A DNA stretch of 64,000 nt from Siphonodentalium dalli (taxonomy: Eukaryota; Mollusca; Scaphopoda; Gadilida; Siphonodentaliidae). Positions 1 to 10,100 of the stretch are shown piece after piece (position 1 is the stretch's first letter; every line of letters starts with the position of its first letter). A program made the translations under genes and the position numbers. The notes beneath the pieces are model-generated. The model did no database searches. It was not told the origin of the DNA and saw nothing but the letters and a program-made list of their open reading frames with translations. The DNA lies in the NCBI GenBank assembly GCA_032622095.1, contig CP136063.1, positions 273,723,426-273,787,425 of the forward strand, written 5' to 3'.

Positions 1-610
1 GCTATTTGTAACATACCAGGAATAAGACTAACAATGAGCGTTCTTTATTTGTAACATACCATGACTAAGACTGACAATGAACGGTATTTATTGGTAACAT
101 ACAATGAGTAGACTTACAATGAACGCTCTTTATGTGTAACATACCAGGAATAAGACTAACAATGAACGATCTTTATTTGTAACATACCATGAATATACTA
201 ACAAGGAACGCTCTTTATTTCTAACATACCATGACTAATACTAACAATAAACGGTCTTATTTTTAACATACAATGAGTAAGACTAACATTGAACGCTCTG
301 TATTTGTAACATACCAGGCATAAGACTAACAATGAACGATCTTTATTTGTAACATACCATGAATATACTAACAATGAACGCTTTTTATGTGTATCATACC
401 AGGAATAAGACTAACAATGAACGCTCTTTATTTGTAACATACCATGAACAAGAATAACAATGGACGGTCTTTATTTGTAACATACCACGAATAGACTAAC
501 AATGAACGCTCTTCAATTGTAACATACCAGGAATAGACTAACAATGAACGCTCTTTATTTGTAACATACCAGGAATAGACTAACAATAAACGCTCTTTAT
601 TTGTAACATA

Positions 611-616
611 CCCGGG
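611..616. other. CCCGGG marker within one monomer lineage
   Basis: A rare monomer has CATACCCGGGATAGACC in place of CATACCAGGAATAGACT, creating CCCGGG. I see the same monomer near 16478, 33752 and 39540, and it stays in the same higher-order context each time. It is useful as a lineage tag. In the open minus frame it changes Ser-Trp to Pro-Gly. Confidence 0.7.
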
Positions 617-980
617 ATAGACCAACAATGAACGCTCGTTATTTGTAACATACCAGGAATAGACTAACAATGAGCGTTCTTTATTTGTAACATACCAGGA
701 ATAGACTAACAATGAACGATCTTTATTTGTAACATACCAGGAATAGACTAACAATGAGCAGTCTATGTTGGTTACATACCACGAATAAGACTAGCAATGA
801 ACGCACTTTATTTGTAACATACCAGGAATAGATTAGCAATGAACGCTCTTTATTTGTAACATACCAGGTATTGACTAACAATGAACGCTCTGTATTTGTA
901 ACATACCAGGAATAGATAAACAATTAACGCTCTTTATTTGTAACATACCAGGAATAAGACTAACAATGAACGCTCATTAT

Positions 981-1014
981 TGGTATGTGAATTATCTTTA
1001 TTTGTAACATACCA
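981..1014. repeat. Half-monomer junction with 8-bp inverted repeat
   Basis: TGGTATGT at 981-988 is the reverse complement of ACATACCA at 1007-1014, with an 18-nt AT-rich loop between them. The left arm lies in a truncated 21-bp monomer (968-988, exactly half of 42) that begins GAACGCTCATTATTGG. The same unit recurs about two dozen times (for example 2409-2442 and near 5483, 6911, 10205, 21609, 27479, 47033, 59013 and 63235). It always lies just before a beta block. Two versions exist in the loop, GAATTATC and GAATGATC, and they track different higher-order contexts. Confidence 0.7.
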
Positions 1015-1720
1015 TGAATAAGACTAACAATGGACGTACTTTGTTGGTTACATACCAGGAATAAGACAGGCAATGAACGCTCTTTATTTGTAACATACCA
1101 TGAATAAGACTAGCAATGGACGTTCTTTGTTGGTTACATACCAGGAATAAGACTAACAATGAACGCTCTTTATTTGTAACATACCAGGAGTAAGACTAAC
1201 AATGAACGCTCTTTATTGGTAACATACCAGGAGTAAGACTAACAATGGACGTTCTTTGTTGGTTACATACCAGGGATAAGACTAGCAATGAACGCTCTTT
1301 ATTTGTAACATACCACGAATAAGACTAACAATGGACGTTCTTTGTTGGTTACATACCAGGAATAAGACTAGCAATGAACGCTCTATATTTGTAACATATC
1401 AGGAGTAAGACTAACAATGAACGCTCTTTATTTGTAACTTACCAAGAGTAAGACTAACAATGGACGTTATTTGTTGGTTACATACCAGGGATAAGACTAG
1501 CAATGAAAGCTCTTTATTTTTAACATACCATGAATAAGACTAACAATGGACGTTCTTTGTTGGTTACATACCAGGATTAAGTCTAGCAATGAACGCTCTT
1601 TATTTGTAACATACCATGAGTAAGACTAACTATGAACGCGCTTTATTTGTAACATACCAGGAATATACCAACAATGGACGTTCTTTGTTGGTTACATACC
1701 AGGAATAGACTAACAATGAG
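1015..1720 (+). repeat. Beta block: run of 86-bp dimers (first of many)
   Basis: This block is made almost wholly of 43-bp monomers that alternate between the GAACGCTC and GGACGTTC types. Related full-length blocks begin near 5513, 10235, 14550, 16870, 24000, 27500, 31820, 34150, 37610, 39930, 47055, 53130, 59040 and 61320. Shorter ones begin near 21640, 44695, 50590 and 56505. Because nearly all monomers are 43 bp, no minus-strand frame stays open, which is why ORFs are absent from these intervals. Each block is entered through a half-monomer hairpin unit, described separately. Confidence 0.8.
1290..1375 (+). repeat. 86-bp dimer unit of the beta blocks
   Basis: Two 43-bp monomers make one dimer. 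The first half (1290-1332) begins GAACGCTCTTTATTTGTAAC and the second half (1333-1375) begins GGACGTTCTTTGTTGGTTAC. The halves differ at about seven positions: 2, 6, 12, 15, 18, 27 and the A/G at 38. Dimers repeat in alternation through every beta block, and copy-number changes there occur in steps of 86 bp. This particular dimer is present in the blocks near 1.0, 16.9, 24.0, 34.2, 40.0, 47.1, 53.1, 59.0 and 61.9 kb and absent from those near 5.5, 10.2, 14.5, 27.5, 31.8 and 37.6 kb. Confidence 0.85.
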
Positions 1721-2839
1721 CGTTCTTTATTTCTAACATACCATGACTAATACTAACAATGAACGGTCTTATTTTTAACATACAATGAGTAAGACTAACA
1801 TTGAACGCTCGGTATTTGTAACATACCAGGCATAAGACTAACAATGAACGATCTTTATTTGTAACATACCATGAATATACTAACAATGAACGCTTTTTAT
1901 GTGTATCATACCAGGAATAAGACTAACAATGAACGCTCTTTATTTGTAACATACCATGAACAAGAATAACAATGGACGGTCTTTATTTGTAACATACCAC
2001 GAATAGACTAACAATGAACGCTCTTCAATTGTAACATACCAGGAATAGACTAACAATGAACGCTCTTTATTTGTAACATACCAGGAATAGACTAACAATG
2101 AACGCTCTTTATTTGTAACATACCAGGGATAGACCAACAATTAACGCTCTTTATTTGTAACATACCAGGAATAGACTAACAATGAGCATTCTGTGTTGGT
2201 TACATACCACGAATAAGACGAGCAATGAACGCACTTTATTTGTAACATACCAGGAATAGATTAGCAATGCACGCTCTTTATTTGTAACATACCAGGAATA
2301 GACTAACAATGAACGCTCTGTATTTGTAACATACCAGTAATAGATAAACAATGAACGCTCTTTATTTGTAACATACCAGGAATAAGACTAACAATGAACG
2401 CTCATTATTGGTATGTGAATGATCTTTATTTGTAACATACCATGAATAAGACTAACAATGGACGTACTTTGTTGGTTACATACCAGGAATAAGACAGGCA
2501 ATGAACGCTCTTTATTTGTAACATACCATGAATAAGACTAGCAATGGACGTTCTTTGTTGGTTAAATACCAGGAATAAGACTAGCAATGAACGCTCTTTA
2601 TTTGTAACATACCAGGAGTAAGACTAACAATGAAAGTTCTTTATTTTTAACATACAATGAGTAAGACTAACAATGAACGCTCTATATTTGTAACATACCA
2701 GGAATAGACTAACAATGAACGCTCTTTATTTGTAACATACCAGGGATAGACTAACAATTTACGCTTTTTATTTGTAATATACCATGAATAGACTAACAAT
2801 GAACGTTCTTTATTTGTAACAAACCAGGAATAGACTAAC

Positions 2840-3960
2840 TATGAGCGTTCTTTATTTGTAACATACCAGGAGTAAGACTAGCAATGAACACTCTTTATTT
2901 GTAACATACCAGGAGTAAGACTAACAATGAGCGTTCTTTATATGTAACATACCAGTAATATACTATCTATCAACGCTCTTTATATGTAACATACCAGGAG
3001 TAAGGCTAACAATGAGCGTTCTTTATTTTTAACATACCAGGAATAAGATTAACAATGAGCGATCTTTATTTGTAACATACCATGAATTTTCTAACAAGGA
3101 ACGCTCTTTATTGGTAATATACAATGAGTAGAGTAACAATGAACGCTCTTTATGTGTAATAAATCAGGAATAAGACTAACAATGCACGATCATTATTTGT
3201 AACATACCATGAATATACTAACAAGGAACGCTCTTTATTTGTAACATACCAGGAATAGAATGAGCGTTCTGTATTGGTAACATACCAGGAGTAAGACTAA
3301 CAATGAACGCTCTTTATTTAAAACATATCAGGAATAGACTAACAATGAGCGTTCTTTATTTGTAACATACAAGGAGTAAGACTAACAATGAACGCTCTTT
3401 ATTTGTAACAGACCAGGAATAGACTATATAACAATGAGCGTTATTTATTTGTAACAAACCAGGAATAGACTAACAATGAACGCTCTTTATTTTTAACATA
3501 CAATGTGTAAGGCTAACAATGAACGCTCTTTATTTGTAACATACCAGGAATAAGACTAACAATGAACGATCTTTATTTGTAACATGCCATGAATATACTA
3601 ACAATGAACGCTCTTTATTTGTAACATACAATGATCAAGACTAACAATGAACGGTCTTTATTGGTAACAAACAATACATAGACTAACAATGAACGCTCTT
3701 TATGTGTAACATACCAGGAATAAGACTACCAATGGACGTTCTTTGTTGGTTACATCCCAGGAATAGACTAACAATAAACGCTCTTTGTTTGTAACATACC
3801 AGGAATAGACTAACAATGAACGCTCTTTATTTGTAACATACCAGGAATAAGACTAACAATGAATGATCTTTATTGGTAACATACCAGGAATAGACTAACA
3901 ATGAACGCTCATTATTGGTTATTTACCATGAGGTGACTAACAGAGAACGCTCTTTATTTG
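2840..3960 (+). repeat. Delta block: diverged monomers that serve as barcodes
   Basis: This interval holds many one-off monomers. They include TACTATCTATCAACGC near 2954, GAATTTTCTAACAAGG near 3083, a 46-bp monomer with CTATATAACAATG near 3424, AATGTGTAAGGC near 3503, and ACCATGAGGTGACTAAC near 3926. The same series in the same order recurs near 7560-8680, 11880-13000, 18950-20080, 29150-30280, 42010-43135 and 49140-50265. Shortened versions start near 22005, 25350, 35283, 45065, 50960, 54480 and 56880. The shared rare variants allow copies to be aligned unambiguously. Confidence 0.8.
3418..3437 (+). repeat. 46-bp monomer with a TATA insertion
   Basis: AATAGACTATATAACAATG replaces AATAGACTAACAATG, adding four bases. 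The same monomer type recurs in each delta block (near 8144, 12466, 19550, 22081, 25427, 29736, 35525, 42611, 45138, 49737, 51047 and 56957). A related form, CTATATAGCAATG, lies in alpha blocks (near 4318, 9041 and 13360). CTATATA is part of the repeat, and no start site or gene lies downstream, so I do not read it as a promoter. Confidence 0.7.
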
Positions 3961-5131
3961 TAACATACCATGAATAAGACTAACAATGGACGTTCTTTGT
4001 TGGTTACATACCAGGAATAGACTAACAATGAACGCTCTTTATTTGTAACATACCCGGAATAAGACTAACAATGAGCGTTCTTTATTTGTAACATACCAGG
4101 AATAGACTAACAATGAACGCTCTTTATTTGTAACATACCAGGAATAGACTAACAATGGGCATTCTATATTGGTAACATACTAGGAGTAAGACTAACAATG
4201 AACGCTCTTTATTTATAACATACCAGGAATATACTAACAATGAGCGTTCTTCATTTGTAACATACCAGGAGTAAGACTAACAATGAACGCTCTGTATTTG
4301 TAACATACCAGGAATAGACTATATAGCAATGAGCGTTCTTTATTTGTAACATACTAGGAATAGACTAACAATGAACGCTCTTTATTTGTAACATACCAGG
4401 AATAGACTAACAATGAACGTTCTTTATTTGTAACATACCTGGAATAAGACTAACAATGGACGTTCTTTATTTGTAACATACCAGGAATAGACTAACAATG
4501 AGCGTTCTTTATTTGTAACATACCAGGAATAAGACTAGCAATGAACGTTCTGTATTTGTAACATACCAGGAATAGACTAGCAATGAACGCTCTTTATTTG
4601 TAACATACCAGGAATAGACTAACAATGGACGTTCTTTATTTGTAACATACCAGGAATAGACTAACAATGGACGTTCTTTATGTGTAACATACCAGGAATA
4701 GACTAACAATGAGCGTTCTTTATTTGTAACATACCAGGAATAAGACCAACAATGGACGTTCTTTATTTGTAACATATCAGGAATAGACTATCAATGGACA
4801 CTCTTTATTTGTAACGTACCAGGAATATACTAGCAATGAACGCTCTTTGTTTGTAACATACCATGAATAGACTAGCAATGAACGCTTTTTATTTGTTACA
4901 TACAAGTAATAGACTAAAAATGAGCGTTCGTTATTTGTAACATACCATGAATAGACTAACAATGAACGCTCTTTATTTGTAACATACCAGGAATAGACTA
5001 GCAATGAACGCTCTTTATGTGTAACATACCAGGAATATACTAACAATGATCGTTCTTTATTTGTAACATACCATGAATATACTAGCAATGAGCGTTCTTT
5101 ATTTGTAACATACCAGGAATAGACTAACAAT

Positions 5132-5173
5132 GAACGCTCTTTATTTGTAACATACCAGGAATAGACTAACAAT
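5132..5173 (+). repeat. Reference 42-bp monomer
   Basis: A clean copy of the commonest monomer, used here for numbering (position 1 is the G of GAACGC). It has 14 G or C bases of 42 and one CpG, at positions 4-5. All three plus-strand frames and two of the three minus-strand frames contain a stop in each copy. The third minus-strand frame is open because 42 is a multiple of three. It reads as the 14-residue repeat LLVYSWYVTNKERS, with third codon positions at monomer positions divisible by three. Confidence 0.95.
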
Positions 5174-5181
5174 GAGCGTTC
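5132..5181. other. GARCGYTC near-palindromic core, two mirror forms side by side
   Basis: The first eight bases of the monomer occur mainly as GAACGCTC (5132-5139) and GAGCGTTC (5174-5181), which are exact reverse complements of each other. A third common form, GAACGTTC, is a perfect palindrome. A fourth, GGACGTTC, marks one half of the 86-bp dimers. The central CG is kept in most monomers; exceptions include GGGCATTC, GAGCATTC and GAACACTC. The core could be a site for a dimeric DNA-binding protein, but nothing in the sequence shows binding. In the open minus frame, GAACGCTC, GAGCGTTC and GAACGTTC all encode Glu-Arg-Ser, so coding history is another explanation. Confidence 0.6.
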
Positions 5182-7146
5182 TTTATTTGTAACATACCAG
5201 GAATAGACTAACAATGAACGATCTTTATTTGTAACATACCAGGAATAGACTAACAATGAGCAGTCTGTGTTGGTTACATACCACGAATAAGACTAGCAAT
5301 GAAAGCACTTTATTTGTAACATACCAGGAATAGATTAGCAATGAACGCTCTTTATTTGTAACATACCAGGTATTGACTAACAATGAACGCTCTGTATTTG
5401 TAACATACCAGGAATAGATAAACAATTAACGCTCTTTATTTGTAACATACCAGGAATAAGACTAACAATGAACGCTCATTATTGGTATGTGAATTATCTT
5501 TATTTGTAACATACCATGAATAAGACTAACAATGGACGTACTTTGTTGGTTACATACCAGGAATAAGACAGGCAATGAACGCTCTTTATTTGTAACATAC
5601 CATGAATAAGACTAGCAATGGACGTTCTTTGTTGGTTACATACCAGGAATAAGACTAACAATGAACGCTCTTTATTTGTAACATACCAGGAGTAAGACTA
5701 ACAATGAACGCTCTTTATTGGTAACATACCAGGAGTAAGACTAACAATGGACGTTCTTTGTTGGTTACATACCAGGGATAAGACTAGCAATGAACGCTCT
5801 TTATTTGTAACATATCAGGAGTAAGACTAACAATGAACGCTCTTTATTTGTAACTTACCAAGAGTAAGACTAACAATGGACGTTATTTGTTGGTTACATA
5901 CCAGGGATAAGACTAGCAATGAACGCTCTTTATTTGTAACATACAATGAATAAGACTAACAATTGACGTTCTTTGTTGGTTACATACCAGAAATAAGACT
6001 AGCAATGAAAGCTCTTTATTTTTAACATACCATGAATAAGACTAACAATGGACGTTCTTTGTTGGTTACATACCAGGATTAAGTCTAGCAATGAACGCTC
6101 TTTATTTGTAACATACCACGAGTAAGACTAACTATGAACGCGCTTTATTTGTAACATACCAGGAATATACCAACAATGGACGTTCTTTGTTGGTTACATA
6201 CCAGGAATAGACTAACAATGAGCGTTCTTTATTTGTAACATACCATGACTAATACTAACAATGAACGGTCTTATTTTTAACATACAATGAGTAAGACTAA
6301 CATTGAACGCTCGGTATTTGTAACATACCAGGCATAAGACTAACAATGAACGATCTTTATTTGTAACATACCATGAATATACTAACAATGAACGCTTGTT
6401 ATGTGTATCATACCAGGAATAAGACTAACAATGAACGCTCTTTATTTGTAACATACCATGAACAAGAATAACAATGGACGGTCTTTATTTGTAACATACC
6501 ACGAATAGACTAACAATGAACGCTCTTCAATTGTAACATACCAGGAATAGACTAACAATGAACGCTCTTTATTTGTAACATACCAGGAATAGACTAACAA
6601 TGAACGCTCTTTATTTGTAACATACCAGGGATAGACCAACAATTAACGCTCTTTATTTGTAACATACCAGGAATAGACTAACAATGAGCATTCTGTGTTG
6701 GTTACACACCACGAATAAGACGAGCAATGAACGCACTTTATTTGTAACATACCAGGAATAGATTAGCAATGCACGCTCTTTATTTGTAACATACCAGGAA
6801 TAGACTAACAACGAACGCTCTGTATTTGTAACATACCAGTAATAGATAAACAATTAACGCTCTTTATTTGTAACATACCAGGAATAAGACTAACAATGAA
6901 CGCTCATTATTGGTATGTGAATGATCTTTATTTGTAACATACCATGAATAAGACTAACAATGGACGTACTTTGTTGGTTACATACCAGGAATAAGACAGG
7001 CAATGAACGCTCTTTATTTGTAACATACCATGAATAAGACTAGCAATGGACGTTCTTTGTTGGTTAAATACCAGGAATAAGACTAGCAATGAACGATCTT
7101 TATTTGTAACATACCAGGAGTAAGACTAACAATGAACGCTCTTTAT

Positions 7147-10100
7147 TGGTAACATACCAGGAGTAAGACTAACAATGGACGTTCTTTGTTGGTTACATAC
7201 CAGGGATAAGATTAGCAATGAACGCTCTTTATTTGTAACATACCATGAATAAGACTAACAATGGACGTTCTTTGTTGGTTACATACCAGGAATAACACTA
7301 GCAATGAACGCTCTTTATTTGTAACATATCAGGTGTAAGACTAACAATGAACGCTCTTTATTTGTAACATACCAGGAATAGACTAACAATGAACGCTCTT
7401 TATTTGTAACATACCAGGAATAGACTAACAATGAACGCTCTTTATTTGTAACATACCAGGGATAGACTAACAATTTACGCTTTTTATTTGTAATATACCA
7501 TGAATAGACTAACAATGAACGTTCTTTATTTGTAACAAACCAGGAATAGACTAACTATGAGCGTTCTTTATTTGTAACATACCAGGAGTAAGACTAGCAA
7601 TGAACACTCTTTATTTGTAACATACCAGGAGTAAGACTAACAATGAGCGTTCTTTATATGTAACATACCAGTAATATACTATCTATCAACGCTCTTTATA
7701 TGTAACATACCAGGAGTAAGGCTAACAATGAGCGTTCTTTATTTTTAACATACCAGGAATAAGATTAACAATGAGCGATCTTTATTTGTAACATACCATG
7801 AATTTTCTAACAAGGAACGCTCTTTATTGGTAATATACAATGAGTAGAGTAACAATGAACGCTCTTTATGTGTAATAAATCAGGAATAAGACTAACAATG
7901 CACGATCATTATTTGTAACATACCATGAATATACTAACAAGGAACGCTCTTTATTTGTAACATACCAGGAATAGACTAACAATGAGCGTTCTGTATTGGT
8001 AACATACCAGGAGTAAGACTAACAATGAACGCTCTTTATTTAAAACATATCAGGAATAGACTAACAATGAGCGTTCTTTATTTGTAACATACAAGGAGTA
8101 AGACTAACAATGAACGCTCTTTATTTGTAACAGACCAGGAATAGACTATATAACAATGAGCGTTATTTATTTGTAACAAACCAGGAATAGACTAACAATG
8201 AACGCTCTTTATTTTTAACATACAATGTGTAAGGCTAACAATGAACGCTCTTTATTTGTAACATACCAGGAATAAGACTAACAATGAACGATCTTTATTT
8301 GTAACATGCCATGAATATACTAACAATGAACGCTCTTTATTTGTAACATACAATGATCAAGACTAACAATGAACGGTCTTTATTGGTAACAAACAATACA
8401 TAGACTAACAATGAACGCTCTTTATGTGTAACATACCAGGAATAAGACTACCAATGGACGTTCTTTGTTGGTTACATCCCAGGAATAGACTAACAATAAA
8501 CGCTCTTTGTTTGTAACATACCAGGAATAGACTAACAATGAACGCTCTTTATTTGTAACATACCAGGAATAAGACTAACAATGAATGATCTTTATTGGTA
8601 ACATACCAGGAATAGACTAACAATGAACGCTCATTATTGGTTATTTACCATGAGGTGACTAACAGAGAACGCTCTTTATTTGTAACATACCATGAATAAG
8701 ACTAACAATGGACGTTCTTTGTTGGTTACATACCAGGAATAGACTAACAATGAACGCTCTTTATTTGTAACATACCCGGAATAAGACTAACAATGAGCGT
8801 TCTTTATTTGTAACATACCAGGAATAGACTAACAATGAACGCTCTTTATTTGTAACATACCAGGAATAGACTAACAATGGGCATTCTATATTGGTAACAT
8901 ACTAGGAGTAAGACTAACAATGAACGCTCTTTATTTATAACATACCAGGAATATACTAACAATGAGCGTTCTTCATTTGTAACATACCAGGAGTAAGACT
9001 AACAATGAACGCTCTGTATTTGTAACATACCAGGAATAGACTATATAGCAATGAGCGTTCTTTATTTGTAACATACTAGGAATAGACTAACAATGAACGC
9101 TCTTTATTTGTAACATACCAGGAATAGACTAACAATGAACGTTCTTTATTTGTAACATACCTGGAATAAGACTAACAATGGACGTTCTTTATTTGTAACA
9201 TACCAGGAATAGACTAACAATGAGCGTTCTTTATTTGTAACATACCAGGAATAAGACTAGCAATGAACGTTCTGTATTTGTAACATACCAGGAATAGACT
9301 AGCAATGAACGCTCTTTATTTGTAACATACCAGGAATAGACTAACAATGGACGTTCTTTATTTGTAACATACCAGGAATAGACTAACAATGGACGTTCTT
9401 TATGTGTAACATACCAGGAATAGACTAACAATGAGCGTTCTTTATTTGTAACATACCAGGAATAAGACCAACAATGGACGTTCTTTATTTGTAACATATC
9501 AGGAATAGACTATCAATGGACACTCTTTATTTGTAACGTACCAGGAATATACTAGCAATGAACGCTCTTTGTTTGTAACATACCATGAATAGACTAGCAA
9601 TGAACGCTTTTTATTTGTTACATACAAGTAATAGACTAAAAATGAGCGTTCGTTATTTGTAACATACCATGAATAGACTAACAATGAACGCTCTTTATTT
9701 GTAACATACCAGGAATAGACTAGCAATGAACGCTCTTTATGTGTAACATACCAGGAATATACTAACAATGATCGTTCTTTATTTGTAACATACCATGAAT
9801 ATACTAGCAATGAGCGTTCTTTATTTGTAACATACCAGGAATAGACTAACAATGAACGCTCTTTATTTGTAACATACCAGGAATAGACTAACAATGAGCG
9901 TTCTTTATTTGTAACATACCAGGAATAGACTAACAATGAACGATCTTTATTTGTAACATACCAGGAATAGACTAACAATGAGCAGTCTGTGTTGGTTACA
10001 TACCACGAATAAGACTAGCAATGAAAGCACTTTATTTGTAACATACCAGGAATAGATTAGCAATGAACGCTCTTTATTTGTAACATACCAGGTATTGACT

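Larger units (their letters stand above)
58..2702 (+). repeat. Higher-order segment, paralogue of 15923-18567
   Basis: From the marker CATGACTAAGACTGACAATG near 58 onward, the sequence follows 15923-18567 with a constant shift of 15,865 bp. The match ends at 2703, where this copy goes straight to AATAGAC while the other has CATAAGAC and about 215 bp of extra monomers. A few substitutions separate the two copies, for example GCTCGTTA near 628 against GCTCTTTA. The first 57 bases of the window do not follow this alignment and are simply other monomers of the array. From about 661 to 2600 the segment also matches 5163-7100 at a shift of 4,502 bp. Confidence 0.75.
4509..5256 (-). other. Pair of open minus-strand frames (88 and 159 codons), not called as a gene
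   Basis: Eleven or so consecutive 42-bp monomers leave one frame open and give a run of 14-residue repeats around SWYVTNKERSLLVY. Frame 4777-5256 has 159 codons, has no ATG and opens on TTG. Frame 4509-4775 (88 codons) starts at a true ATG in another frame and is carried into the repeat frame by a 43-bp monomer. The two are separated by one such frame shift. The 159-codon frame recurs at 9499, 20903, 23265, 26773, 43965, 46327, 52393, 55775 and 58306. The 88-codon frame recurs at 9231, 13550, 20635, 26505, 30824, 36612, 43697, 52125, 55507, 58038 and 60314. I see no promoter, signal peptide, known domain or non-repeat terminus. Frames end wherever a 43-bp monomer occurs. The confidence given is for these being genuine protein-coding genes. 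Confidence 0.05.
2701..7416 (+). repeat. 4.7-kb higher-order repeat, copy 1
   Basis: This segment is followed in tandem by a relative beginning at 7417. The shift is 4,716 bp up to about 3258 and 4,722 bp after it, because this copy lacks CTAACA near 3259 (AATAGAATGAGCG against AATAGACTAACAATGAGCG near 7973). The unit contains a delta block, an alpha block with the 88- and 159-codon frames, a beta block and a gamma block, in that order. Its rare markers appear in the same order in the next copy. Confidence 0.75.

Noticed and set aside
384-402. TTTTTATGTGTATC as a yeast-type replication origin core
   Set aside because: It matches about ten of eleven bases of the yeast ARS core, but such matches are expected in AT-rich repeats and the host is unknown.
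3424-3432. CTATATA as a TATA box
   Set aside because: It is part of a 46-bp monomer repeated in each delta block, with no downstream gene or other promoter element.
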